This document shows, in pieces, positions 1-12,130 of a stretch of DNA of 64,000 nt (positions are counted from its first letter, which is position 1; each line of letters opens with the position of its first letter). Location of the stretch: NCBI GenBank assembly GCA_022393335.1, contig JAJEKB010021693.1, forward strand, positions 174 to 64,173, read 5' to 3'. The notes beneath the pieces were generated by a model. That model was not told where the DNA came from, searched no databases, and saw nothing but the letters and a program-made list of their open reading frames with translations. Origin of the DNA: Macrotrachela quadricornifera. Lineage: Eukaryota > Rotifera > Eurotatoria > Philodinida > Philodinidae. The position numbers were made by a program, and so were the translations under genes.

Positions 1-1784
1 TGAGAGGATAAGAGAGAGTGAAAATGTTACTTTATTTTCTTGTAGAGCATTGACTAGATATTTTGTACCTTCATCGCCAATTTGATTGCTACTGTGTTCA
101 AGTTTAGTGAGTGTCTGTAAGAAATTATGAGAGAATAATAAGATAAGAAAGGGTGATGATGTTACTTTGTTTTGTTGTAGAGCATTGGCAATATATTTTG
201 TACCTTCGGCACCAATTTGATTGTCACCAATATAAAGTGTGGTGAGTGCCTGTATTAAATATAAAGTTAATGATACAACGAGAAAGTAAGAATATTACTG
301 TATTTTGTTGTAAAGCATTGGCAAGATGTTTTGCCCCTTCGACACCAATTTCATTAAACTTGATGTCAAGTGTCATGAGTGTCTGTATAAATTGGTGAAT
401 GAATGCTATAATGAGAGGTTGAAGATGTTACTTTGTTATATTGTAGAGCATTGGCAAGATGTTGAACTCCTTGGTCACCAATTGCATTGATGCGAAGGTT
501 CAGTGTAGTGAGTGTCTGCATATGAAAGAGTGAATGAATGGTAGAATGGAATAGTGAGGATATTACTTTATTTTTCTCTAGAGCATTGGCAAGATGTTTT
601 GCTCCTTCGGCACCGATCTCATTCACCTTAAGGTCAAGTTTGATGAGTCCCTATATAAAAATAGTAATTGAATAATAGGATGAAGAGTTGAATATGTGAC
701 TTGATTCTGTTGTAAAACGTTAGCAAAATGTCGTACACCTTCGCCACCAATTTGATTGTGACTGAGGTCAAGTGTGGTCAGAATCTGTGTAAAACAATGA
801 CTAAATGACGAGATAAGCAGTTATGAATGTTACTTTATTTTGTTGTAGGGCATTTGCAATATATTGTGCTTCTCGTTCCCCGATATGACCGTCGATCACT
901 TCAAGTGTGGTGAGTATCTGTATAAAAAGTAATTGAATGCTAGGAGAAAATACTAAAAATGTTACGTTATTTTCTTGTAAAATGTTGGCAAGGTGTTGGG
1001 CTCTTTTTTCATCGATTGTCTGCCCATTGAGGTGGAGGGCGGTGAGTGTCTAATTTAGAAAGTAAGAAAAATAAAGTGATCTATGTTAATAGAAACATTT
1101 TTTTCTTTTGTTATCATTTTTTAAATGTTTAAGCCTTTTGGAACGAGATTTTTTCAAAAAGTTTAAGAGAAAGAGAGAAAAATGGATAGGAAACATTTTT
1201 ACCGTAAAAGCCTGTCAGAACGTTCATGATTTTATGCATACTAACTTATCTTTTATTGATAAACTTATTCATTTCTGTCTAGTTTGGAAGAAAACGTTCT
1301 TGATGCATAGATGCATCTGCCGATCCGAAAGGATGAAACAAAATGGTTTTTTTATTTTGTCTTGTTTTCAAAAAAGAAGAGAATCGATCAGTTTGTCATT
1401 GACATTAATCAATATAAAGTGTCTACAAGATTTTTCCAGAAATATTGCAAATGTATTAGTCTTAAGGGAAACGATAGTTGATAGTAGCTAAGTAAATTTT
1501 GACGTAGCCATTTTAGTTCTCATCAACTTTTACGCATGATACAAGGTTTCAGATTATTTGTAAACATGTTGATTAATGAATAATAGTTAAAAGATAATAA
1601 AAATCAAACATTAAAATAAGACTTAGTTAACCTGATATCGGTGGTAAGTGTCCATAATTGTATTGATTCGTTTAGAAACATTTCTCATCGAACATAACAT
1701 AGTGACATCATCCATATTATCAAAAATTCGGTAGAGAGTTTCTACCGGTAAGTCACAAAAAGATGAAATATTTTTATTCGACAT
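1..1784 (-). CDS. F-box protein with leucine-rich repeats, one LRR per exon (3' end off window)
   Basis: Minus-strand gene. The first exon (1784-1632, 51 codons, phase 0) encodes an F-box: a short leader, then FCDLPVETLYRIFDNMDD and a following helix. After a 582-nt intron come eight exons of exactly 84 nt, at 1049-966, 917-834, 784-701, 650-567, 515-432, 382-299, 249-166 and 114-31. The introns between them are 48-51 nt, all phase 0 and almost all starting GTAAC or GTAAT. Each exon encodes one 28-residue ribonuclease-inhibitor type LRR, of the form TLTTLxLxxNQIGxEGxxHLANALQxNK. The gene runs on past the left edge. F-box proteins usually recruit substrates to SCF ubiquitin ligases and LRRs bind targets. 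That role is inferred from the families, and the ligand is unknown. I saw no further exon in the long intron, but a short one could be missed. Confidence 0.8.
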
Positions 1785-3802
1785 CAATACAAATTTTTTA
1801 AATGTATGTCGATTTCGTACAATATATATGTTTTTGTCATGTATCGCATGTTTATCATGGTTGAATGATTATTTATGAGGAGAAAGAAATAAAATCAACT
1901 ATGCTTTATCTTGTCGCTGGTTGATATATATTGATCACATCGTATAATATGGATATAAAGAATCTGTGGATCGTATTCATTCTTCTCGTCTCGAGGAAAT
2001 TTCGAATGAGATTAAACGAATAATCACATATGATTATTTCAATATTCATTAACAATGAAAGGACAATTTTGAATAAGAATACAGGATTTTATAGAAATTC
2101 ACATGCCGTATTTTTGTTCCTCCGCTTAGAACGAATATGGAACTGTCACATCTCCAAAAAATGTCATGTCAATGGCCAAGAGTTTGAAGCGGATACCTTA
2201 AAAAACTAAACATTGACTTTTTTGATGAAGTTTATTCGGGTTTTCATAACTCTAACCACTTCTAGTTTCACATCTAATTCATCGAGCAATATCGGATCGA
2301 TTTTGGTGAAAAATTATTTCGAGATTTTTAGTTAATACGACAAGCAGAGCTTTTGATTCGTGTGTCTAATATTTACTTTATTGGAAGTCGAGATGTTCAT
2401 AAAGAATTACTACAAAAAAATCTTCTTTGAAATAACATTCATATATTCTGAATATCTTTTCCCATCATTGATGATTTTTATCAGTTGAAAATAGAAATTT
2501 CCTAATCAAGTATTATTTATCGATGCGCTGGTTTTTCAGAAGGAGAGTAATGCATTAAAATCTTTTAAATATTGCTCTTTATCCATTCTCTATTCTGGAG
2601 GGTAACAAGTTTCTCTTCTTTGTTGATTAGACATAGAAATATTCGTTAATATGAAAAAATCGATGAATATTCTTCCATTTTGAAACATTCAGCTCCAGCA
2701 TCTTGGCACAGGACGAGAAACGCTTCATTGTAACACCAACTTTTGGTCAAAGCGTTCAAACGCTAAGATAATGTTAAAAATATGCTTTGTTACTAAGACA
2801 TTGCTAGAGTTTCCTAACTTACATGCATCCTCTTCAATCTACCAATACCATTATCTACATAATTAGTCAAGCATAGAAAATCATGTTCATTAGAATAGAT
2901 TTTTTCCTACAGACTGTTTTCTCAGATAAATAGATCTTTCATGCTAATTCTTCCAAGAGTAAATCATATTTCTTAATTTTTTTAAGTACAGTGGAGATTA
3001 TTATATTTAGTTTGTCTTAGTTATTCTTTACCTCGCACTGATCTGAGAATATTTCAGAATGCATGAATAATTCAATGAGTGAGAATTTCAAACAGTCACC
3101 ACCCACTAATATTTCTTCTTCGTTCTATTCAATTTTGAATTTACGAGAATAAGTACCCTTAGATTCAAAACAGTTATTGATTTACAATAAAATCTTTTGC
3201 GCAGTTTTCTCGATCGAGTTTTTTTCTTTATAGTGATATTTTTGATTGAGCGAAAACAAAAGAGCCATTGTAAATAAACAGAATGGTATGTTTTCGTCAC
3301 TTAATGGATTTTAACAGACTTCTGTACTTTATTCTTTCTAAATGTGAGGATAATGAAATAAGAATTCGTTTATTTCATTTCTTTGTCATTTCGTCAGTAT
3401 ATAAATTAGTTTCTTGATTAATGTTTGGTCGTCATGTATATATTACATCAGTAGTAGTGTTACTTTATTTTTATTTTATAAAAATAAAGAAAAAGCTTAC
3501 GTATCTTTATTTTATAAAGTACAAGTATAAAATACCATCTCTCATAAAGAAGAAAGAAAAATGTTTCCTTCATCTTCGATAAATCCATTCGTTGTTTAAA
3601 TACAAAATTTCTTTATAACGGGTGGACCAGATTAAATTGCACTAAATCTCAATGGACATTTTTCTCGTTTCATATGTCAAAAGATAGAGAATTTGAAGCT
3701 CTATAAAACTATGTTCTTTTTTAGGCCTAGATGTATTATCATTAAGGAAAACGAAAATACAAAATAAACATAGTCGAAAACATACACTGAGATGCAGGAT
3801 TA
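1785..3802. other. Intergenic, no gene recognised
   Basis: This is AT-rich sequence with stops in all frames and no recognisable domain. Short open stretches on the minus strand near 2150-2760 could be worn-out coding debris but match no family I can name. Confidence 0.5.
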
Positions 3803-4366
3803 ACAATTAGAATCTATTTAATGATACATTGAGTTTGATCAATTAATGATGATATGTTTATAGGAAGATTTCAGTTTATTGATTGATTAAATTCATGTAC
3901 TATAGAAAAGTTCATTGAATTGTAGTCTGAAGTATTTTATGGGTGACAATGTTTAACAACACAATCGAAAAAAATGTTCTTTACGCTAAAACGTTGTCAC
4001 TAGAAAAATGACACCAAATGTATTGCATTGCTATCATCTTCTAATCATAACAAAAAAAAATTCTATATATTAAAAAAATACAGTAATCTCGATCTTATAT
4101 AGCGGCGTTTGAATTAGATCTATGTACTACTGCCAAACAATTCAGACTGAAATGTAAAAAATCTGACAGCACGTAACTTTGAAATAGGAAACATTTTTTC
4201 GACTGTGCTGTTAAACATTGTCACCATAAAATACTTCAAAATACCATTCGATGGACTTTTCTTTAGTACACGAATTTAATCAATCAATAATCTGAAATCT
4301 TGCTAAAAACATATAGTCATTAATTGATCAAAGTCAATGTATCATTTAGTAGATTCTAATTGTGCT
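3803..4366. mobile_element. Foldback/MITE-like inverted repeat
   Basis: The left arm (about 3803-3978) is repeated in reverse complement in the right arm (about 4187-4366). The outer ends read ACAATTAGAATCTA on the left and TAGATTCTAATTGT on the right. The arms are roughly 80-85% alike with small indels, around a spacer of about 200 bp. No coding capacity is visible. The structure fits an old non-autonomous DNA element. Confidence 0.7.
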
Positions 4367-5854
4367 ATTTATAGCAGTAAAGGCGTTGTATCTGCACCGT
4401 ATAGGTCATATATGGTCCGAAAATGGCGATTCAATCCAATCACCTGGGTATGGTTAGATTTTTAACCAATAATAGAAAGAAAGCGAATTGGAGCTTCAGA
4501 TCAACTGACCATGACTATAAATATATTATTTGTACTCTTGCACTTGTTTAGTTTCTTGTTTGTTAATGTGTAGTTTTTGTACTTTTATGATCTTGCGTCT
4601 AATTCTTGTAATATATTTCCAGAGAATAAGAAAACAATGGTATTTTTATGATGAAATTGACATAATGCAAGTATTTCATTTTCATTCGTTAAATGGAAAT
4701 TCTCAGCAATCTTATGTCATGGTTTTGATTTTCAATTATTTTCATTTTGATGACTTTGACTAGAAATCGAAATCATGAAATGTGATTAGTGAAAATTCTC
4801 ATCCTAATCAATGAAAGTGAAATACATGCATTATTATGCCGATTTCACTATCAAGAATACCATTTTTTAATGTTTTTTATATGAGAGTCATTATTTTTTG
4901 CCATGTTTTTATTCTATGGGTAGTCAGATAGATCACATAGTCTAAAATACAAACATCTTGTAAAAATGTTACGTAGTGATGATTAAACAAAATTAAGGTT
5001 GGGGCGAGGCGAGGAATACCTTTTACGGGAGAGGTTAACAAAAAAGAATTACAGCTCGTGACGAGAGGAGAAGAATTGAGGAAAACTTTTGAAGTTCGGA
5101 GTCAGACAAGGCGAGTAAGGAAAAATCCATCCCGTTTTGGGCTATGAGCATTACAATAGTGTCTCATGCACCACATTCTTGGAATTTGTCACCATCTGGT
5201 ATCTAATTATTCGACTTGATAAAGCAAAACCTGAAGAATCAATATATCATGCTATGATAAACTTGATTCAGAGGCTGAAAACGTGGTACAAATGTCATAA
5301 CTGTGGTTGGGCAACACATGAACACAGATCCTTTTATGATTTGTTTAATCTCATTGAGTATTGTCTAGAGACCAAATATGAGCTCTATGTACATCTAACA
5401 ATTAGATATGTTATCTCGTGAACAAAAGCATGATATTTTTTAAATCTATGGTTCAGTCAAGAAAAACGCCAAAAAAAATCGACTAAATTCGCGTTCTCTC
5501 AATATTCCCTATTGTCAAGCATATCTGTATGCTTGAGTATGAATGGAATAATTATCAAGCCAAAATATAAATTCACAATGTTTTTTCAAGCGAATGTTCG
5601 ACAAGAAGAAATACTTCTTTTAAGCGACTATTACACACACAAACGCAGCAATATGTATTTGATTAGTTCTGAGCGAATATTCTTGTTTAGTTAGAACAAC
5701 TCGAGAGGAAAAGAAGCATCTGAGTCCATTGCTCAGTTTTAAGTACAGAGTAATAAACATACGCACACTTGCATCATAGTTATTCTGTTTGATAAGATTG
5801 ATAAATCCATTAAAGATAAGATGCAAAAAAAATTTATTCAAACGAATCCCTAGT
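4367..5854. other. Intergenic, no gene supported
   Basis: A 94-codon open frame at 5137-5421 contains a CHNCGWATHEH stretch that vaguely suggests zinc binding. It has no recognisable family and no supporting splice or promoter context. It is less AT-rich than its surroundings around 5000-5130 and may be transposon debris. Confidence 0.4.
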
Positions 5855-8671
5855 TTATTTTAATTCTTCTTTTACTTGATCGATTCGTTTTAAGAGCAGT
5901 TTTATTTCTCGTTCCTTCGCAACAGAATTTGACTGCAGTAGCTGCAATGCATCATTGAATGTCAACAATGCCGACTTATAATTCCCAAGCGTCATATGAA
6001 TTAGACCAATATTACTTAATTTATCATGAAAATCGGCTGAGGTCTTCTTATTATCTCTCTGAATTGTTACGCTTTTCTCTAAAGATTTAAGTGCTAATTC
6101 GTAATTATTATTTAGTTGGTGGATGTAACCTATTCGATCGAAACATATGACTTGAATATCGCTAGTATTTACCCAACGTGAAATCACTCTTTCCAATATG
6201 AATTGAACTTTTTCATAGAAATGACGAGCTTTGATACTTTCATCAGTACTATCGTATCTGTGCACAACCAAATCGTAAAGGTGCGCCATTAAATGTTCAT
6301 TATAATCATATCCAGATGTTACAGATTTGGATGCCATCAGTATGCTTGTCGCTGCCTCCAAAGCCGTACTATAATCGTCCCCATTATCAAGGATTTCAAT
6401 GAAATTTTCCAAAATACGGAAATGTTCTCTTTTGCCATTAGAAGAACAGTCCTGCGTTTCGAAGTTAACACATTCCCTTATCACTTGAAAGGCGTATGCC
6501 GGCCATGCTGCAGGTGTGCGAAGTGGTAGCTTTAGATTATCTATTCTGGGTCCGAACTTTTCTTTTAGACGACTTAAAAGATTATCACGATCACTTGGAT
6601 CAAAATCAACCTTTTGAATAGTTAATGCTTCAACAAAATACCTTAACGATTCGTCAATTTCATTGGCTTCGTAGAGTACTTGCGTGAGGTTGTGCAAACT
6701 TTGAATAATATCATTATGCTCTATTGGAAGCAGTTGTTTTCGGATATTCAATGATTGTTCATAATAACATTGTGCACCATACTTATCATCCATCTTCCAA
6801 TAGATGAGCCCTAAATTATTCAAACTTGCTGCTACATCAAGATGAACAGGAGGTAATTGGTTTTGACGAATTTCGAATGATTTATTATAATACATTAATG
6901 ATTTTGAGTAGTCTTGCATTTTATAATAAACATTGCCAATATCGTTCAATGTTACTGCTGTATCCAGATGGTTTCGACCATAAAATTTCTCTCGAATTTC
7001 TAATATTTCAAAGTAGAAATCCAGTGATTTCTCATACATCTCCCTACGAAGATAAACATGAGCCATAGTTGTCATTGGTTTAGTTGAATCTTTGATACGA
7101 GATGGTTTCGCTTTAATCATCATTCGATAAGCACGATCAGCATTCTCGTATGCTTCATCCAGTTTACCTTTACATATATAGGCAGATCCTATTGCACTAT
7201 AAACTCGGGCTATATCTATGTTTTCTTTCGATATATTCAATAAATTTCTGAAGTAGCTTAATGATTGATCGTATTTACCCATTTTTACTAGTAGTACGCC
7301 GAATAAAATATCTGGCGTAGTTTCTTCGTTCGTTTTTCTATTCAACTCAATATATTGCTGAGCCATTTTCATTCCAGTATCAGTTGCTATGAGTTTAACC
7401 AGAACCATTTTCAATTGTTCATTTTCATTAATCGATTCAATTTTAAATGTACTTCCTAGATCAAATAATACTTCTTGTTCCTGTGCATATTCACTATATT
7501 TTGTAATATCAGCAAAGATAACCGATCCTGATGTATTTAGATTGCATTCGATTTCATAGAGCACAGAAACGATATTGGTTCGTTTTGTAGATTGTGTTCC
7601 AAATCTGATAGCAATATCTTTCGAATGACTTGTAGAAAGAAATCCATTAGCTGAAATTATACAACCTACATTTTGTTTCAATCTCTTCAATTCATTAATT
7701 TCCATTTTAAATCCACGATAAAGTGTAATAATATCTTTTTTGCCATGATTCTTTTTTGCATGAATTTCAGCTAGTTTCGTTGATAAATCACTGATGAAAA
7801 ATCGAAATAAATGTAATTGTCCTACATCTTCCGTACGTAAAGCTTTATTGACAAGTCTGTACAAAAATGAATCTTTCGTATACCAATAAATACTTTTATC
7901 CAATTGATACGATCGTTCAAATTCGATGATATTTTTATATTCTTTTTGATTTCCACGATAATATTGCCGAGAAAAGTCAACCAATTCTTGTTTCGCTTGA
8001 TTATTTCGTGGCATTTGTAGAAGAACGTCTTTAAATAATTGAAACCATAAAAATTCCGCAGATTCTTCTGATATATCGCGTGTAGATTTTTCTTCATGTT
8101 CATTATAGAAACTGAATGCCTCTAACTGTCTCCGTAAAAGATCGACACTTTCTTTGATGGAATTGATTAAAGTAGAACGTTCACAATAGATGCCAACTAT
8201 TGTATCATATTTTTGTAACAGATGTTGATATTTCTCAACTTTGAGACAGAAAATGAAAATTGAATCAATTTGTCTCATTTGTTGAATTTCTGGCATAATA
8301 GAAATTGCTGCTTTTCCTGATGTGATTAGAAATATTTTTTCATTTTCAACCGATTGCATATATTTGATACAATCAATTTCATTTGAATACTGTATCACGC
8401 AATCGTTTATTTCTCGTAACTCTTTCAACGTTATCTTTGTATCTTCACTTTTACCTATTAGTGGATCATACCAAATCAATGTAATGCCTTCAAAATTTGG
8501 TTTTTGCGAGACTGATAATAAAGAACATGCCGATAATGTAGAAATAGTATCATATTTATTTGAAGAAACTTCTGAATGAAGATTGAGACTATGTATCTTG
8601 TTTGTCACTTTTGATTTAGCGGTCTGAAAGAAATTTTCCAAATTGTTTTTCCATAACTTTTTATCGTCCAT
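5855..8671 (-). CDS. Arginine ADP-ribosyltransferase (R-S-E type) with C-terminal TPR repeats
   Basis: Intronless gene of 938 codons counted from the Met at 8671. Residues about 40-190 form the N-terminal module typical of this rotifer family. The ART core follows, with the catalytic triad visible in order: Arg in LYRGF (R319), the STS motif (346-348) and the E-Q-E motif (398-400) after a conserved aromatic stretch. E-x-E predicts mono-ADP-ribosylation of arginine using NAD+. From about residue 450 to the end there are roughly eight kinesin-light-chain-like TPRs, probably for partner binding. The open frame extends upstream to 8809. That would add 46 residues including a hydrophobic run (about residues 25-44) which could act as a membrane anchor, but its low-complexity composition makes it look like 5' UTR. 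The target and pathway are unknown. Confidence 0.85.
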   Translation of the reverse strand: MDDKKLWKNNLENFFQTAKSKVTNKIHSLNLHSEVSSNKYDTISTLSACSLLSVSQKPNFEGITLIWYDPLIGKSEDTKITLKELREINDCVIQYSNEIDCIKYMQSVENEKIFLITSGKAAISIMPEIQQMRQIDSIFIFCLKVEKYQHLLQKYDTIVGIYCERSTLINSIKESVDLLRRQLEAFSFYNEHEEKSTRDISEESAEFLWFQLFKDVLLQMPRNNQAKQELVDFSRQYYRGNQKEYKNIIEFERSYQLDKSIYWYTKDSFLYRLVNKALRTEDVGQLHLFRFFISDLSTKLAEIHAKKNHGKKDIITLYRGFKMEINELKRLKQNVGCIISANGFLSTSHSKDIAIRFGTQSTKRTNIVSVLYEIECNLNTSGSVIFADITKYSEYAQEQEVLFDLGSTFKIESINENEQLKMVLVKLIATDTGMKMAQQYIELNRKTNEETTPDILFGVLLVKMGKYDQSLSYFRNLLNISKENIDIARVYSAIGSAYICKGKLDEAYENADRAYRMMIKAKPSRIKDSTKPMTTMAHVYLRREMYEKSLDFYFEILEIREKFYGRNHLDTAVTLNDIGNVYYKMQDYSKSLMYYNKSFEIRQNQLPPVHLDVAASLNNLGLIYWKMDDKYGAQCYYEQSLNIRKQLLPIEHNDIIQSLHNLTQVLYEANEIDESLRYFVEALTIQKVDFDPSDRDNLLSRLKEKFGPRIDNLKLPLRTPAAWPAYAFQVIRECVNFETQDCSSNGKREHFRILENFIEILDNGDDYSTALEAATSILMASKSVTSGYDYNEHLMAHLYDLVVHRYDSTDESIKARHFYEKVQFILERVISRWVNTSDIQVICFDRIGYIHQLNNNYELALKSLEKSVTIQRDNKKTSADFHDKLSNIGLIHMTLGNYKSALLTFNDALQLLQSNSVAKEREIKLLLKRIDQVKEELK

Positions 8672-10521
8672 ACTATCTAGAAAGATTTTAAAGAATTCGA
8701 AAAATATAATTATTATTATGACAATAATTAGGGTATGATTGTTGATATGAGTCTGAGTGGATGAAAATTTGTATACACATACAGAGAGAGAGAATACTGA
8801 TATCCACATTCACATCCTCTTTTTACATTGAAAACTGAAAAATAGTTACAGAGTCAAATAAGAAGTAAACTGAAAATAAAAGCGATGATGTAATAACGTT
8901 GAAACAAAAAGTTACCGATATAAACCTAAAATGGTTGTCGTAGAAGACTTATGAGAACTTTGAAAAGTTTTCTAAGTTCTTGATAAATCATTTTTGACAA
9001 TGCATAAGATTTGTAGGACACCTTGAAAAGTTTGTGTATTTGTTGTAATTTAATTTTCATATAGTTTACTTTTTTACGGGAGGCAGAATTCTTTTCAAAT
9101 CGATAGCTGAGTGAAGGCTGCTGTCCGTTATTAAGAGGAAAGCAACACACTCATTTTTTTTTCTTCTTTCTTCATTGATCAAGCTGTGCTGTTTATGTAA
9201 GCTGCAGGTGGAAGAAAAACCATGATTGCCTCGATAAAATAAAATGCTAAAAAAACATGGTGGATTCAACATGCTGTTCTTCAGAAGCACAAGCTCTTTT
9301 TCAATGCGACAAAAGTCAATCGAAACACTCACTCTGCAAGTGTTACCCTTAGGATGCGTGGATATATTGAACGAGAAGAAACTAAATATTTCATTTGCTG
9401 GATCAGGATCATTAGATAGTGTTAATTTCAATGTATAGACAAAATCAAGACATTATTGAATCGAAACAGTTACTAAAGCTATGTTAGAATGAATCTACAG
9501 TGATATGTTGAGTATATGACTGTATTTCACGCAATATATGCCGATTTAAGATACTGCTAAAGAAGATTATTAAGATGATTTGTTTATGTAACTATTTGAA
9601 TAATTGACGGATCGAAAATCATGACTTAGATGCCCTATATATATGATCAAAAACTTGCATCGCGGCTACTTTTAAATACACATTTGTTTGTTTCAATACG
9701 AAATTCCAGTATTATTTCGAAATTGAGTCATCTACAATGACCTCCTTAAAGAAACTCAAAACTAATTAGCATTACTCATATTACACATCTTACACATAGA
9801 TCTTGTCATTGATGACTCACATCTCCATTGAGAACTATGTATCATTCAATAAGATGATCACACGGTAAGATGAAAATACGTTCCACTGCAGCGAATGACA
9901 TCTGTACCTTCGATAAAAAGAGTTGTTATTATTTCTTTCGTTATTAAATTGCGTTGTTACTTCTATTGAAACCATTTTTCTCTCTGACATTCATTTGTGC
10001 TGTATTGAAGAGAAAATGTAAATCATGTGCATCAGAAATTAAAGCTTGAAATAAATTCCATTTTCGTCCTTTACCATCCACGGGGGCAATCATGAAAGAG
10101 TATTGATTTATTTTTCTTCCATAATTACATTCTCTTGCTCTCGTAGTTTTAGTTTTATACGGTAGTAGCTGCTTGTTGTGATCGAAAAAATGAATGTGAA
10201 TGATGATGGAGAATGGTATAGCTAATTCTACTCTTGACAAATAGAAAGATGTCGGAATATGACATAGTTGAAAACACATATAAGAAATAAGTGACGAATA
10301 GTATCAATATAGTATGAAGAAAAAATATTGAGAGAGCTATATCAATGCAGTTTCAATACATGTTCTCATAAATGTTACGTGAATAATCTACAACAGTAGC
10401 ATCGATGTCTAACATTTACATATGAGTAGTGTGTAGTGAAGCTTCATTAATAGCATCTTCGGTAGTGTTTATTTTCGATAATTTTTCTTTTTAACAAATT
10501 TATATATGTCCGAGCGAAAGA
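8672..10521. other. Intergenic, no gene supported
   Basis: Open frames up to 121 codons (around 9066-9431 and 9944-10279) occur on the minus strand. They have no recognisable motif or splice context and are most likely chance. Confidence 0.45.
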
Positions 10522-11012
10522 TACCCATTTAAAAAATAAGTGAACAAAAGCCAACATTTTAGTACTTTCAAAAGTTGATTTTTAGCGCGATGAAGTATCT
10601 ATAAGTGAATCTTTTTAAGTAATTTTCATAATTTTTGACTAAAAAAAAATACTTTTAAGTACAATGGAAAGTGTGAAAAAGCAATAAAATTTACTATTAA
10701 AAGTGAAAAATATTTATTTTTCTATATTAATATTACAAGTACTTAATAATGTTTTTCAAAATAAAAAAATACATAGAAGCACTGTAATGTGAATATAGAA
10801 AAAAAATAAAGTAAATATTATTGCTATTTTTCACTTTTAATGGTGGATTTTGATACTTTTTCACGCTTTCCATTGTATTTGAAAGTAGTTTTTATTCAAA
10901 AAATATGAAAACTACTCAAAAAGATTCACTTAAAAATACTTCATTCTGCTAAAACCAACTTTTAAAAGTACCAAAAATTTGGTTTTTGCCTACTTATTTT
11001 TTACATGGGTAT
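10522..11012. mobile_element. Foldback MITE, about 490 bp, TA-flanked
   Basis: The element begins TACCCATTTAAAAAATAAGT and ends with the diverged complement ACTTATTTTTTACATGGGTA. The complementarity runs inward for about 220 bp per arm, so almost the whole element can fold back on itself. It encodes nothing. The ends lie next to TA dinucleotides, as expected for a Tc1/mariner-type insertion (inference). Confidence 0.8.
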
Positions 11013-11160
11013 AAGGATAATAGTCATACTTTGTTTGATAAACTTTTTGTTCAATATTTTCATCTTTCGGTGCTTGTATGATTATGTCTGTGGTATTTTT
11101 CATTTTTATCAAAGTAGAATAAACTTAAGGGAACAACGGCAGATTCTCGAGATCCCAGTA

Positions 11161-11383
11161 GTGTAATACTTGAAAGTTGAATTCAACTATTCAACTATTC
11201 AATTATTCACAAGCGCTCCATTCTTATCTTCACCCCCACCCGCATGCCCTCATCCTCCTCTCGTACTTCGCAGCACCCTCACCCGGAGCCTCCTCTCTCG
11301 CGTTCCGTGGCATTCTCACGTCGGTGCAAAAGGTTCGACTATTGGAAAATTGAAAAGTTGAAGACAACTTTGAAGTTTTACAC
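11161..11383. mobile_element. Short inverted-repeat element with GC-rich core
   Basis: The left end GTGTAATACTTGAAAGTTG matches the right end read in reverse (GTGTAAAACTTCAAAGTTG), with about 45 bp of diverged terminal inverted repeat. The interior (about 11215-11325) is rich in C and T and clearly less AT-rich than the flanks. This suggests a small non-autonomous element or captured sequence. Confidence 0.55.
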
Positions 11384-11892
11384 ATAAGATGTTATGCAGT
11401 AGATTGTTCATTTATATTCGAATTCCAATTAGGCAACTTATGGCATTTTCTCTCGAACTTCGCAATCTCTGCAGGAAATATGGCACATATACATCTATTT
11501 TCGGCAAAAAGTGGAACAGAAACAGCACCGATTTTGCGCGCTAAACATGAAAGAGTTTCTGTAAAATTTGTATCCTACTCGCCCCATTCTCAGAATCAAT
11601 CGTAAACCCCTACTCTTCAGCATCGATCGACAGCTCTATAGAATCCTTATGACTCGCAAAAACTTCGGACAACCTTAGCGACAATTTTATAAACCAATTA
11701 ATATCGAGGGCTTTTTTGTATGAACAAATAGTGGAATGCCTTTTCTATCATGATTTTTATATCGGTACCGCGGATCAAGGCGATCCGCTCCATCCCTTGG
11801 TTGTAGAACCAAACCATCATCCTGTGAAAAAGATATAAAAACACATGATCGATTTCGGGATTAATACTCTGACTACAGTCGAGGCAATAGTC

Positions 11893-12130
11893 CTTGAGAA
11901 CCTAAAGATGCTCTCATATCATAGGACTTGAGGACCTAAAGGTACCTCCATATAATAGAACATCAGAGCCGAAGGGTACTTCTGTATAATAGCTCTTGAG
12001 GACTCAAGAGTTTCTTTATAGAGTAGGACTTAAGGGCTCAATGGTGCCTCCATCTGATAGAACAGGAAGACCTAAGGATACTTTCATATAATAGGAGAAC
12101 AGGATTTATGGATACCTCCATATAACAGCT
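11893..12130. repeat. 34-bp minisatellite, seven diverged copies
   Basis: Seven tandem units of 34 bp (7 x 34 = 238) follow the pattern CTTGAGGACCTAAAGGTACC-TCCATATAATAGRA. The units differ from one another at several positions, so the array is not recent. No coding role is visible. Confidence 0.75.

Noticed and set aside
1108..1491. 127-codon plus-strand frame inside the long intron of the F-box/LRR gene
   Set aside because: Low-complexity Lys/Phe/Leu composition, no motif, and located in an intron on the opposite strand.
9066..9431. 121-codon minus-strand frame, with a 64-codon plus-strand frame across it
   Set aside because: No domain, no homologous copy in the window and no splice or promoter context. 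Probably chance.
11893..12130. CRISPR-like array
   Set aside because: The 34-bp units are contiguous with no unique spacers, and the sequence is from an animal nuclear genome.
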